Shown here: one piece after another, positions 1 through 13,400 of the stretch
Layout of the letters: each line of letters starts with the position of its first letter
How positions within the stretch are numbered: the stretch's first letter is position 1
Assembly (NCBI RefSeq): GCF_900496995.4
Contig: NC_044004.1
Location: 55,396,224-55,460,223, forward strand
DNA from: Aquila chrysaetos chrysaetos
Lineage: Eukaryota; Chordata; Aves; Accipitriformes; Accipitridae
Length of the DNA stretch: 64,000 bases
Direction: 5' to 3'
Translations under genes and position numbers: made by a program
The notes under the pieces: model-generated
Told to the model about the DNA's origin: nothing
The model's input: only the letters and a program-made list of their open reading frames with translations
Databases searched by the model: none

Positions 1-2778
1 TGCTAACTCTCATTTGGGTTTAGCCATATACTATTGCAATGGGTTACAAATCCACTGTTTGGTGGATTTTGAGAAGTCTAAAAGATGATACTGAAGGAGG
101 CAAAAGGGAGCTGTAATGGAGTGGCACTGTTTTCATATGATAAAAATATCTAGGAAACACCCAGAGGAGATGCAAGAGAAAAGCAGAGGCCCATCTTTTC
201 TAGTGGCCTGTCTTAAATGCCACTAGAAAATAAACCTAACAGCAGCCTTATCAACCATTCACACCTGACAAACTTTCATCAGCATCAGGACACTAACAGC
301 TGTTTTGATACCTTTTAGTCACAGCAGACAGCTATACTTTAAAAGACGCAATTACCTCATCTGACAAAGCCAAACATGTTTTTTTTTCTTAATAAAAGCC
401 TGATAAGCAAAGGACGGAGAAAAGAAAAATAAAGCAAAGAACATAAAAAGCAGAATAGAGAGGGTTCATATGTGACTCACGCTGTCTAGTTCCTTTTCTC
501 CTTGCCTGTCCTAATTAAAGTGCATTTGGGATCAACACAATTAAGTCTAATAATGCCACAGAGGATCCTAAGAGAGCAAGGGCACTAAGCTTGTTTGCTG
601 CAAGCTGCGTGTCCCTGCCCTTCCCTGAGTAATCTGAAGTGCTGACTAGACCAAGAACTGCCCCTTGTGGTATTTTTGCCACTCTCAGACATAAGGGAAG
701 TCCAAGCTGGTAGGAGCTGAGCTGACAGATGGAACCCAGACAAGCCAAAAGATACTAGCAACAATGCGAAAAGAAAAGACGACCCAAAAATTGTGCAGAA
801 GCTCCTGTTAACGTTTCTCTCTGTGGCAGTACTAGCTACCCATTATCTTGTCTGTTCCAGATTTCCTCATCTGTTTTGCGTGTCCACCCAGTTCTCAGAA
901 GAGGAGAAATTCCACTATGAAGTGAGGCTTGGAACAAAATCCCTGTCCTGGGACAGCACTTTTCTTCCATTTCATTTCCACTGCAGCTTGCGTTCACTGT
1001 GTCAGATTATTTTAAAAACAAACAAAAAAACCAACACACAAGAACAGAAACTTGTTCCAATGAGCCTTTAGGAAGCAACTAGCTTTAATTGGCTCCTCCA
1101 GAGAAACAAAAACAACATTTAATGACCATCCCGTGCCCTGCAACATGACATCCTATGAATTTACTGTTCAGTGACAAAATGTTCATTCTTTAATGTTCTC
1201 TGACAATGTAATTAGCAATGAAGACTGCAAAACAGATCTATCTAGATTTTTCCATATGAATTACCAACCTTAAGCAGCTACTAGTAATTTCATATTCTCT
1301 TAACTGAACATTTGCCATGCAGTCACAATGGTTACTGTGTTTAAAGGATAATTTCAAAATAGAATGCTCCTCGTCTCTTTATGTTGAAGGCTAGAGTTTT
1401 TTGTTTCAGTAGGTTTTTTTGTTTTATTTATTAAGAAAAACATAAGTTATACTTACAAATAGAAGGATTTTTACAAGTTTCCCTTTTCCTTCCAAAACAT
1501 TGACTCTGCTCATTCAAACACTTCTACTGCTTCCCATAGATTGTAAGTAATCACAGGACATCAAAGTAAATTTTACATCAAAATTGGCAGGGTAGTTAAA
1601 GCATATCAGATACATGAAATAACACTAATCTTGCAAAGCTTGAAAGCTTCAGAAGGTAGCGTCTCCTTAAATATTCTTTTTTTCTTTACAGTCCTTTAAA
1701 GCATTTTTGGGAATCAGTAAGAAAAGGAAAAAAGGGGATTTTAAGCCACTGCTGCCATTTTTCAGCCTACAGAGTAGACCAGAATCAAAACACAGATGAC
1801 CAGCTCTATGTTTCCCATGTACCAAGGCAAACCTCTACCAAGTCTTGCTCCACTTGAAAAAGCAACAGAGTAACCATTAACTCAGATATTTATCAAATTT
1901 CCAAAATCAATAATGGCTCTGAAGCAAATCAAATAATGAATAGTAGCTTCCTTTCCTCCTTTCAGAGAAGGACAAACATAACTAGCAAAAAAAAAAAAAA
2001 AGATAAATAAATCTGACAGTTGTCTTTGTATTCTTTATCAAATAAAATCTGACAGGTGTTAGGAAGACTGTTATTATTTCATGCCCAAAGACTGCACTTC
2101 CATTGTGCACTTTAGGACTTTAGGTGTTCTTACAAGACACCCACTGCATTTTGATCAAAAAAAGTTTCCCTGAGGACAGACAGTGCAGCTGTGCAATGTG
2201 CAGTTGAAACTATTTTGATTAATGTCAACACACAAAGAAAAAATCCTACTCTTACAGCAATATCCACCCACAAACTCTCTTGTACTTGTTCTGGGCCCCA
2301 TTACCTCCAGCAAGACTAACTAGGCTTGAACATTTTACAGGAATTTGAATTAAGACATTCTTATAATCAAGTTTGGGGAAAGTAGTTTTAGTGAATCTAC
2401 TAGGACAACAGTGGGAATAAGGAGAAAAGGCTAATTAATCTTAAGGTGCCTGTCCTACATCTAGTATCATTCAATATTTTTTTAAGCGACCAGGATAAAA
2501 GAAAACAGCAGATTTATTAAGTTTTCCTATAGCGGTTAGAATGAGACTTCAAGTTTATTTTAACAGAGCACAGAGATCTAGACAGAATGAAATCATCCAT
2601 TTAATGGAGAAAACATACAAGCAGCTACTCAAAAGCTGACAGTCAAGTGCAGTGCAGAGAACAACTGAGCATGCGGCAATCCCTTGCAGAAAAGGATCTA
2701 ATACAGGATTACTCAAATGGCTGATGCTTGTTAAGATTCTCATTGCAAGTAAATTCTGCCCAGACTTCCAAGGTCCCA

Positions 2779-2810
2779 GATATATATACATACACACACA
2801 TATAATATAG
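2779..2810. repeat. Imperfect (TA/CA)n tract
   Basis: Alternating purine-pyrimidine DNA made of TATATATACATACACACACATATAA-type units, a decayed dinucleotide microsatellite. Confidence 0.65.
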
Positions 2811-5235
2811 CACTTACGCATTTCTCAGGAGGATCCCCCACCTCCCATAGTTTTCCTCACTCCAGGACAGCAACAGCAAAGCACTGCTGCAATTTCAGCC
2901 ACAATAATTATCTGACTCTCTGGCAAATCCAGTCACACACTACTTCCTTACTGAGAGGGCAAAATTTTAAAAAATTAAAGATTAAAAACAGTAAGTGTTT
3001 TAAAGACCTGTGGTAAATTCTAAGTTGAATGAGTCAACAATAAAAAGCTACTACACAAAACCCACAGGCTTCATACAGGAGCTTAAAAATGAAGCAATAT
3101 AGCCTGCAAAATACAAAGAGTAATCCTTATGCTATATTTAGTCCCTGTAAGGCTTAGCTGTGTATTCCATCCAGTTTTAGGCACTTAACTTCTAGAAAGA
3201 CAGGGATCATTTAGAGTATCTAAGAAAGCAAAGAAATGATGGCTGGCCTAAAAAGAATGAACAGACTTTGGATCTTTACAAACACAAAGGACAGCAAACT
3301 GGTAATAGCCGTTATCCACTGCATAAAGAAAAAGGAACAACCTGTAGTCTGTGTTCACAACACAAACAGCAATAGACTAATATTTAACCAAGGAGGATTC
3401 AGACAAGATATCAAATAAAGCTTTCCAATAGGAGGACAGTAAAACACTTCAGCATCTCTGATGAGTCCCTGTCCTATTGCTTTCCTAAGGCCAAAAACAC
3501 ACTAAGTACTTCAGCCTTCCCTGTATGATCCATTACTAAGTTGCTTCCCTGTTCAACAACAGAGCCATGTTTTCACTGAACTTTCTTTTGCTACTGGTAT
3601 ACTTGCAGAGACCCTTCTTGTTAACCTTTATGTCCCTAGCTAGTTTGCACTGCAGCTAGGCTTTGGCCTTCTTGATAGAATCCCTAGTGGCCAAAGGATG
3701 GTTTTATGCACCGTCTGTTTTGCCTGTCCTTGCTTCTATTTCTTCTACACTCTCTTTTTACATCTGAGTTCATTAAAACTCCTTGCTTAGCTAAACATCC
3801 CTTCCCCTGAAATTCTTAGTCCTCCTGCACAGTGGAATGATTTGTTCCTGACTTCTCAATACGCTTTCTTTAAAGACCTCAATCAAATCAAACTATTAGC
3901 AGTTTTCTGTTATCAAGTATCAACAAAAGAATCTGGCTTCAAAATCTTCTTGCATCTTTCTGAGATTCAAGTGACAAGTTACATGGTGGGGTTAAAAATT
4001 CTAGAAAGGCAAATGTTGCAAAAAAAATTGTAAAAATAAGTTATAACTGCAGCTACTATAGACCAACTTACAAGCTGTCATTGTAATTATTTTGCCATCT
4101 CTCACCCCATCTCCCATGCCTCCAATGAATATGCATTCTTTGCTTTTGAGCTGAAAGCTTTTTTTCTTGTGGCAAGAACAAGTTGAATGTATTGAAAGGT
4201 TTTGTGAGCAAGACAAAACAGTGCAAACTGAAGAGACTAACATAAGACCTCAAATTTAGCAGTATACACTAAGGATAATAATCCTTTACACCTCAACACT
4301 CTCAGTATTATTGTTTAAGGTTGCATATTTTTTCCTCACTATAAAAGACTTACATTTTTACCATGCTGCAAATGATCAGTTCAAGAAAGCTGACAATCCT
4401 GCTTTTGTCCCCATGTTGAAAAGGGAGCTAGTTCACTCCTCCAAACTAGCATCTTCTCGACGATGTTAAGTGCCTCTGTCCTCCAACTGTGACAGACAAT
4501 AGATCCACTTAAGAATGAACTATGGGCACTAAAGGCCTAAAATTGTTAAATACATTTTCATGGTGCGTAAATCACATCCCAACTACCTGCTGCTTATAAG
4601 CCTTTTCTCATGAACCTTGTACCTTCTACACAATACAATGGTCTAGAATAGAAGAAATATTAGTGCAGTTTGCCTTGTAATAGAGGATTTTTTTTTACTC
4701 CTACTGCTAAAAAGAGGCAAAGAAGTTGCACCAATTGGAGAAATCTGAGAGAATATGCTATTGCAAAATGCTGGCAATTGTCACACTCATCACCGTAAGG
4801 TTGACACCATAAACTCTAACTCTCTTCAGCCATTCTCTCAAAAAGGATCACCAGAATATAGCCTCAATTTTTAGGTAGCACATAAGATACACAAATATTA
4901 CAATTAAATTTTATTTGTGACATATCACTGCTTTGTCTCCTAATTCCTTTCTTTTGCATGCAGTCCCCACTTCCATTGGGAAAGTTACATTAAAAAAAAG
5001 TCAAATTTAAAATACCTGAAAGAAATAAAAGATAACTCACAAACATGACAGATGCCGGCTACAGTTACATTTATAACAGAATGATAAGGATTTTTCCCTC
5101 ACTTGAATGAAAAAGACAATTTATACAGAAAAAAACATTTCATAGCCTGGTTGAAGGGCAAAGCAAAACAGGTGGAAAAAAATACAAGAATAAGAAGTGT
5201 TGAGAAATTTCTGTGATATAAAGCAATTTAAAAAA

Positions 5236-5260
5236 TGTGTGTATATATATGTGTATATAA
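5236..5260. repeat. Imperfect (TG/TA)n tract
   Basis: TGTGTGTATATATATGTGTA followed by TATAA. A short alternating purine-pyrimidine microsatellite in intron 1. Confidence 0.65.
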
Positions 5261-8200
5261 ATACACCTATGGACACATGCATTATTCTAGCATACGTCAG
5301 GTTTTTCCAACATTTATTAATGAGAATTTGCAACAGTCTCTGAATAGTGGGAATAATAAAAGCACCTTTCCAGACAGGATTTAATGCTCAAGAACCTTTT
5401 AAAAGGAAGAGGAGTGATATCTTGCCAGAATACTCCAGAAAAGGAAACAGAAACTTCTATCAGTTTGCACTTTATCTGACTTCTATTCCTCACACAAGAA
5501 ACAAATGCATCTCCATCTAGCTACTTGTTATTAATTACTTGGGATGCTCAATTTTGCTTGGTTCATTAGTTTTCATAGGCAAAGAAAAAGATAAAAATTA
5601 GTACTCTAAAATTCTCACAATATTAGCTTAAATTATGACTAAAAATCAAGTCTCATATCTTGGATCCATGATATTTTTCAAGGCTTACACTGGCAATGTC
5701 AGAAATCACCTTGCTGTGACTGTATTTTATCACCCCATCTTACTGGGGAGCTGATGGTTTTATTAACAGATAAGAAATCAATCCTATTATGTCTAAGAGA
5801 TTAATCTTCTCTTGAACTTGTATAGCACATCTTAAGAAGGGCAAACAATTGTCAGCATAAGTAATGCCTGTCTCAGCATCACAAAGCTCTTTATGGACAT
5901 ATTAATTAAAATTATTAAATTTAATTAAAATTAAATAATTAACAAGCATGTAATTAGTATGTGTAACATGTTAAGCAACAAGGGAAGATGTAAAATTTCC
6001 ATTTTGTATTAAAAGATCATTAACATAAAAGCTGTAACAGTGAAGAGCTCATGTCTAGAAGTTCTGGGAAGATGTTCCTGGTTGCTGGATTGCTAGTGCC
6101 CCTGTTGCACCCCAAGGTCTTGCAGCAGGGTCTGTATACTGACTCTGAAGAGTAACAATGTTTTCTGCTGATCAGAGGTGTCCTTCAGCCACAGGTGTCT
6201 CAGAGCACATAATACAAATTGTAACATGTGACACTAAGACACTGAACAGGCAAGATAATCCAACAGTAGTTCAGGAATTCTTCAGGGTGAAAAACCAAAA
6301 CAAGTGTTCTAACTGTTCCCAAAAACAAGCAAGTCAACAAGCATTTATGTAGCCTCGCAAATATAAACTATATGCCTTTGCAATTTGATTTATATACAAA
6401 CAGTACTTAAGCAAGTTACAGAATGACCAACTGATCAAATACAGAACAAAATACATCTCAATCCTAAATGGGCTTCATAAGATGCACAATTAAAAAAAGA
6501 GGACTATGAGATTTTAATGCAAGATTTGTCCAAGCACGAGACAGATCTCCATATAAAAGGACAAGACTGAGAACACTGAAGTAATTTCAATAGGCTGAAA
6601 TTAGGACATGGAAAAAAGGATCAGGAGCAGCTCTCCATTATAAAGGGAATGCAGTTATTTATACCATTGGTTTAGAAATATTGATTTTGATCATCTTGGA
6701 ATACCACTGAACAGATGTTCAATAAAAACCCATCAGTCCCAACAATAAATTGGGGAGGAAAAAGAATACTAAAAACCAGGAAAAAACAGTATACAAAATA
6801 ATTTAGGCCTGAAACAGAAATCTCACTGCTTTTCCAGAAAATACCGTTTTTAATCCTTGACTGTGTACATTAAGCACCCACTGTCGGTCACATTGCTTTT
6901 AGTAGATGCAAATAAAAACAAGCAAGACAACAAACCACACTGAGCACTGGGGGCGAGGAAAGTCAGGGGTTGATGAACAGAGAAGCTGAGACCCATCACA
7001 AGAAACTGCAATTTTATGGCCGGGAGCTCTGAAGCAAGGAGGAACTCTACGCCAACTAGCATTTGGAGGGCTTCAAGGGTAATCCACTGGTCAACTGCAT
7101 TAAAAGCAGCTATGCTGTCTTACACAGGTGAGCAAAGACAGCACCCTGCTAACCACCTCATGAGTAGCTGATACTGCCAATTCAGAATGATTCTACAGTT
7201 AACACTCAGGTTGTACACTGTCAGAGAAAGACTGTTTAGAAATGAGCTAAAAATTCAAATGGATAATATGAAAGAACATTTTGAAGTTTTAAAGCAAAAA
7301 ACATACTAGATCTGGAAAATAAGACATTATACTATCCTGCAAGGGTCCTAGCAACTTAACAAAAGATTTCCCATCCAGATCAAGAAATCAACATGTTTCT
7401 TTGATGGATAATCATGAAAGTTATCACCACAGAGTAGAGTAATCAAGAGTCTAGTTGCTTGGAAACTTGCTTAGGATGCTAGAGATCCTGTTCTGCTTAA
7501 TTTCTCAATTTGTCTGAGCCAGGGGCTGAATCTGATCTGAATCTTTTCAGCAGACAGAGTGAGGAAATTAACCATGTTACCAGCCAAACAAACAATTCTG
7601 TATTGGAACAACAAGGAATTTAGGGGAATGCTTTCCCCTAAAAATGAAGTAAAAATTAGACACTTTCTTGGTAAACTTCAACAAATTGGCATTTCTTAGT
7701 TAATAGATTCTCAGTAAGTTGGTTGACCTTAGAAAGGAAAATTTTCCTTTATTTATTATTGTTGAAATGGTTTAATTTGGTAACCTACAAGACTACCAAA
7801 GGGCCTCTTCCCCCCCCAACCCCAAAATCCCAGAATACTTTCCCCATCTGTGCTTTCAGAGGTAGATGCACAGTTTCTGGGATCCTTGCCTCGACAGATA
7901 CAGCCCCAGCAAGCAGAAGACTTTGATCAGCTTCCAGCTGACTGTTCAAGAGGACTTGTTTAGGGCTCAGGCTGTTGTAGAACAGCATGAAAGTTACTCC
8001 ATGCATAGAGTCATATGAGACACACTCATTTTCAGAGAGTAATGACCTGGCTAACACAAGCTCCCCCTACTACTTTGCAGTCCTGAGCTGCTCTTGCTAT
8101 AAGGAACTTTCTGGTAACTTACTCAAGAAAATGGTCAAGAGCCAGACTGACTTATCTACCACTGAGAATGAAGTGAGGTGTCCCAAAGGAACTCAATATT

Positions 8201-9889
8201 AGTACTTCTCCAGCTGAGAAACTGTAGTGGCATTTACTGAAGTACTTTTGCTGCTGTATTTCCTATAATTACTTCTGCAAAACCTAATCTGTTTTGATTG
8301 GTATAGGTCCATGGCTAGCAAGGAAGCTATCAAAGCTTCCTTTGGGGAAAGGAGGGGGACAGCTTCACACACAGAGGTCTTTAAATAAGAAACACACTTT
8401 GCAGACTAATTGGCCGGTGCTCAATATATGCTTCTATTTTTGGTTAGCATCACTTGAATACTGTGTTACCAGAGTTCTGTCCCTCCCCACTTTAGCATGT
8501 CCTTAATCTTGGCCAGGCTACTTAACATCACCTGTATCCAAATCCCTGCCCTGCATATTACCTTCACTAGAAAAAGCAGAAATCAGCATGATACATGATA
8601 CAAGTAAAAAGCTAGAAAAAAACTTCTCTCTGTCCCTTCCCCCTAAGATGATGCCAGTCAAGGAGCAACCTGTGGCTTGTATGGAGCTGGCAAATTGCCC
8701 TTTGGACACAGAAAGCAGATGGGTTATGAGCTACTGGATACTGAAAGGCTTAGACTTACAGAGGGAAGAAAGGACATTGTTTGTTAAAGATACCCCTGAA
8801 AACCCTCAACAAAAGGCAACTGTCCATGCTAGCAAGCAGTTCATCTTGATGTCAGATCAATCAGGGCCACTGGTGGTTCAAAGGCTGCTACACCGATGCC
8901 TCAGAAGTAGTTGTCCAGTTCACTCCCAGTCCTAAAAACTCTTTCCAGCAATCTGCACAACTTCCCAGTCCACTCAAGAGTCATGCAAGAAACAGCCAAG
9001 ATGACAGCTGAAGAAATGGGGGTGAAATCTTGGATGAAAGCCAGCAGTTGCCAGAAAACAGATCTTAATTCTGTACTCCATTCCTCCAAGGCAGACTACA
9101 GGGCAAGATGCAGTAACCAATTTCTTAGGGGAATGTTAATACCTTTGGAGAGAAATTGGGAGGAATAACACATAGGGAGGCCATGGAGGCAAAGAAAATA
9201 ACCCTGAAAGAGGCAGATGTAAGGGAGAAGTGACATTTTCAGCTTTATTTCATTTGATTGGACAGAAGCACACATCAGTTGGGCCTTTTGTTGAAGGCAA
9301 GGGAAGACTAGAGATGACAAGGCAAGTGAAAAAAATAACCTAGACTAAAGAACAAATTCACCCAAGAGTTTATGTGAGGCTAAACTAGATCCCTGTACTA
9401 TTTATGAAACAGAAAAAGACTTAAATGACTGGCTACTTATGAGTAATTATCACAGCTATTATAAAAAGATTTGTTAAGAGAATTTTGGCTGTTATATAAT
9501 TATCCTATGGGTCACCATCTGTCTTTAAGTCTTCATAAAATTAAGCATATGTTGTTTTCACCAACTGCTGTAGTAGATTCACATTCTCACCCTGCTTACG
9601 TGCTGCAACATGAGAAGTCTATTCATATCATTGGGAATATGTCAGAGACAAATATCCAGTAGTGCTCTGCTAGCAGTTTCTTCTGAAAGCTAGGCCACTT
9701 CCTCCCATGTTCAACTAATAACTCAAGGGTGTAGAACTCTCACTAACTCATCATAGATAGCTTTGCCCATTGCTTTTCTGCAGCTTTCCTTTGGCAAGAG
9801 ACTTATGATCTGAAGTATTAAGGGATGCTTCAGGTATTCTTAGCTTTTTTTTCCTTTTCCCCTCTCTCTTTTTCAAGTTCTGGAAGAGG

Positions 9890-9894
9890 ACAAC
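9890..9894. repeat. Target-site duplication ACAAC, left copy
   Basis: The five bases immediately before the LTR's TG match the five bases after its end (10475-10479). A perfect 5-bp match defines the insertion boundaries and points to an ERVL-type integrase, though 5 bp is short enough that chance contributes some doubt. Confidence 0.65.
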
Positions 9895-10474
9895 TGTCGT
9901 GGTTTAACCCCAGCCAGCAACTAAGCACCACGCAGCCGCTCACTCACTCCCCCCCCACCCAGTGGGATGGGGGAGAAAATCAGGAAAAGAAGTAAAACTT
10001 GTGGGTTAATAAGAACGGTTTAATAGAACAGAAAAGAAGAAACTAATAATGATAACGATAACACTAATAAAATGACAACAGTAATAATAAAAGGATTGGA
10101 ACGTACAAATGATGCACAGTGCAATTGCTCACCATCCGCCGACCGACACCCGGCTAGTCCCCCGAGCGGCGATTCCCCGCCCCCACTTCCCAGTTCCTAT
10201 ACTAGATGGGACATCCCATGGTATGGAATACCCCGTTGGCCAGTTTGGGTCAGATGCCCTGGCTGTGTCCTGTGCCAACTTCTTGTGCCCCTCCAGCTTT
10301 CTCACTGGCTGGGCATGAGAAGCTGAAAAATCCTTGACTTTAGTCTAAACACTACTTAGCAACAACTGAAAACATCAGTGTGTTATCAACATTCTTCGCA
10401 TACTGAACTCAAAACATAGCACTGTACCAGCTACTAGGAAGACAGTTAACTCTATCCCAGCTGAAACTAGGAGA
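9895..10474 (+). mobile_element. Solo LTR of an avian endogenous retrovirus
   Basis: The element starts TGTCGTGGTTTAACCCCAGC, the start of an LTR family I recognise as widespread in neoavian genomes (ERVL-like by its 5-bp target duplication; the class is inferred). It is followed by the family's CACCACGCAGCCGCTC segment and a GC-rich middle and ends near CAGCTGAAACTAGGAGA. ACAAC occurs directly before (9890-9894) and after (10475-10479), so this is a complete insertion of 580 bp with no internal viral genes, left by LTR-LTR recombination. An AATAAA signal is at 10086-10091. The terminal dinucleotide is GA instead of CA, consistent with decay. It lies antisense to TSPAN5 in intron 1. Open frames within it are LTR sequence, not genes. 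Confidence 0.85.
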
Positions 10475-10479
10475 ACAAC

Positions 10480-13400
10480 TCAGAACTTTAACTGCCCCAA
10501 GAGTTCCTGTCTATAAAACAAGATCCTCTGGGACAGGTTCCTACTCCATCCCTTTGGGCAAGGTGTTACTAGTGAGGACAGTCGACACTACTCATAGTCA
10601 AAAGTATATGTTCATTTTCCTCCCAACAAATATTGCAGATGTGGGCCAAAGGGTTTCAGAATTAATAGAAAGGAAGGAAGAGGGTATAACACATTTAGCA
10701 CCTTACTTCTCTGTACTCTTGCCAGCAGGTCAGCAAAAGTTTGAAGATTACCATTTGAGTGGTTGTACAAGAATTGTCACACAGAAGTGCCATCTTTCAT
10801 CCCACTGGTGGGGGATGGTACAGGAACAAGGTTTTGCACAATTCAATATATCCCTCCTCCCCCTCCCAAAAAAACTAGTTTTAAGTAGTCACAAATTACG
10901 CTAGCTGCTTACATATCCCTTGCTATTTTGGGATACCAGTGTTTAAAAAAAAAAAAAAACAAACAAACAAAAAAAAAAACCACACCACACACAAGCCAAA
11001 ACAAAATTAGTGGTTGAACCAAGGAACCGCATGGAAGAGCTGGCTGAACTCTCCAGAAACAAGATCACATACAGTATAAAATATGAAATAGAATTCTTTA
11101 CCCATACCTGCATGTAGTTTTCAACTCAAGAGCCCTCAGTTGTATCAGAGTTGATACAATTTGTCATAGCCACTAGGACAGCTACAACACAATTAGCTGA
11201 AGTGGGCTGTCCCTCTTTCCAAGTGTTTACAGAAGGAGCAACAACCTCAGAAATTGTACAACCAAAGTAATCAGATTCATTATACAAAAAATTGCAGAAC
11301 AACCTCTTTTTTTAAAGCGATGACTAGCAATTAAGAAAACTGCCAGATATAAAATAATCTTAATGAAAAATTGAATAAACTGTTGATTGGGCACTATACT
11401 TGAATCATTAACATGTTAGAACTGATGACAAGTCCTCCAAATTTAAGCCTCCTATAGAAAATTGGCTATAAGACTTTAAACAAAAATGTGCAATGCAATA
11501 CACCAAAATTATACAAATGAGTAGAAACAACAGTAACTTGATTCCAACACTGGACCCTTTAGGCAAGAGTTATGAAATGTCTTATACAGAGCCACAGATG
11601 CTAACCAGTATGGGGGAAAATTATCTTCACAAGCCACCAGCTGCAGGTCTGAGAATTACACCGCGCTTACTTTCTGTAGCCACATATATGATTAATAAGT
11701 TTTTTTTAAAAGTAGCGTTCCACTCAATTGAGAAGGAACACAGTATGTGTGGCAACAGCACTCAGCCTGTTTTTGTTCTGCAGGAGCAAAAGGAAATTAC
11801 AAGTGCACAACCCAAGGATGGAACAGGAGCTCTCTGGCCACTGAGCCTGCAGCAGGTGGGTGAACAAGGCACTCTCAGGCTACCTGCAGTGCTTTCCATC
11901 CAACACTGATCAACTCAACACACTATAGTTTCTGTTACTAGCATGAGGTGGCTTAAGACCACGCAGTGCTCACCTCACCCTTCCTGCTGTAGTTCAGCAA
12001 GTCTTACTGTGTCTAATACAGACCTGGGTGGCAAAGGGAGCTACAGAGACACTCCTTTATCTTCCCCCACCTCCAAGCTGTGGTGATGTGTTCCTTCATG
12101 GCATTCCCTAGACATCAGCCCAATTAAATCAGTCTGGGCTCAGCACTGGAACACTTGGCCCCAAGAGACCCTTTATTTTATGGCATTGGGCAGCACGGAA
12201 GGGACCAACTGATCAGTGTGCTATCAGGAAATATACCCTATCAAGAGATGCTTCTGGCAAATCTCCATCAATTCTTTCTCTCTTCCCAGATCCAAATAAG
12301 CTTGTAATTGTTTTGCATTTCACCACTCCAAGAGTGAGTATAGAGGAAGGCAGGAGTTGTGGAAGTTTTTCAAATCCTCTCCAACCTTCAGCATCCCCTG
12401 GTTAGAGCTCTTCAATATCTAATGGCAAACTAACCAGGTAGAGTTTCATCATCCAATCTGAATATATATTAATTGTTTATGGTTCTATCAATAGTATTGT
12501 GGCTGGGGGGGGCAGTGGGAATAACTGTACATCCAGTGCACCCAGCAAACTGCTTCACAGTGTTACAGCTTAAGAACACCAATACAAAGTAGACATTTAC
12601 AATACTCTACCGTAACCTAAAGGGCTAAAATAATTCCACTTGCCAATGCAGTACCTACTTAGAAGGCCAAAAAAAAAAAAAAACCCAACCAATCCATACC
12701 CAAAACCCCAGAGACAAGATCATCTGCAGACTGACATGCTTTTTTCAAACATCTTTGCTATTAATGCTAAGTTTCCGCGTGTTAATTCCTTTCTGAAAAC
12801 GCATCATTTCTAAGACATTGTAAATTAATCTCCCCTTTGGTTACCAGCTGAATTAAGAACCGCAGCAGTAAACACACCACACAGAGCAACAGCCATCTCT
12901 ACGTAGGGTATAATGTGCAGCATAAAACCATTTCAAAAAGTTCTTCAATTAATGAATGATCATCAATATCTAACAGCAAACTTGCTGAGCTTCAGTTTTT
13001 CAAATCACATTCCTTGTAGGCTTCATTCTCAGTTACAATCACACTGAATTCCCATAAAGCAAAGCCTCCGGAACAGAAACTGTTGTGTGAGGAGGGGAAT
13101 TCAGGAAAGCCTGTTCCCCTGCCTGCTGCTGCTGCCTCTCCCCAGCCACAGAGTTGTCACGGTACAGCAAAGCAGCAGCAGAGCAGTCCGGGGACTGCCA
13201 GCTTGGGGCAGCTCCCCTCATGGCAATAAGGAAATGGATGCTGCATGACCTTTGTATTAAAAAGCTCGACCTTCAGTGCTGATACATACACTCCAATTTG
13301 ATCAATAAGCACAGGACTGGAGCACAGCAGTATTTCCAATGTATGAATAAAATCATCCCAAGTAAATGAATACTGGGGAACAATACTTCAATTCAGCAAT

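Larger units (their letters stand above)
1..9889. other. Intronic DNA, no gene seen
   Basis: AT-rich intronic sequence with short open frames on both strands and no splice-flanked or family-like coding signal. The longest ATG frame is 8588-8935 on the plus strand (115 codons), which I do not recognise. Minor features are A15 at 1987-2001, alternating TA/CA tracts at 2779-2810 and 5236-5260, and a TAATTA-rich block at 5901-5942. Confidence 0.7.

Noticed and set aside
6940..6960. GGGGGCGAGG as a possible CTCF site
   Set aside because: The 5' half of the CTCF core (CCASYA) is not matched.
8588..9168. Overlapping plus-strand frames of 115 and 85 codons
   Set aside because: Both start at ATG or a similar codon but neither shows a recognisable domain, and equal open stretches exist on the opposite strand, which argues for stop-poor DNA rather than coding.
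10072..10326. Open frames inside the solo LTR
   Set aside because: They are translations of LTR DNA. The element has no internal region and no viral gene.
11493..11909. 138-codon plus-strand ATG frame in intron 1
   Set aside because: No domain, no splice signals in a sensible arrangement and no homology that I recognise. A frame of this length can arise by chance in 64 kb read in six frames.
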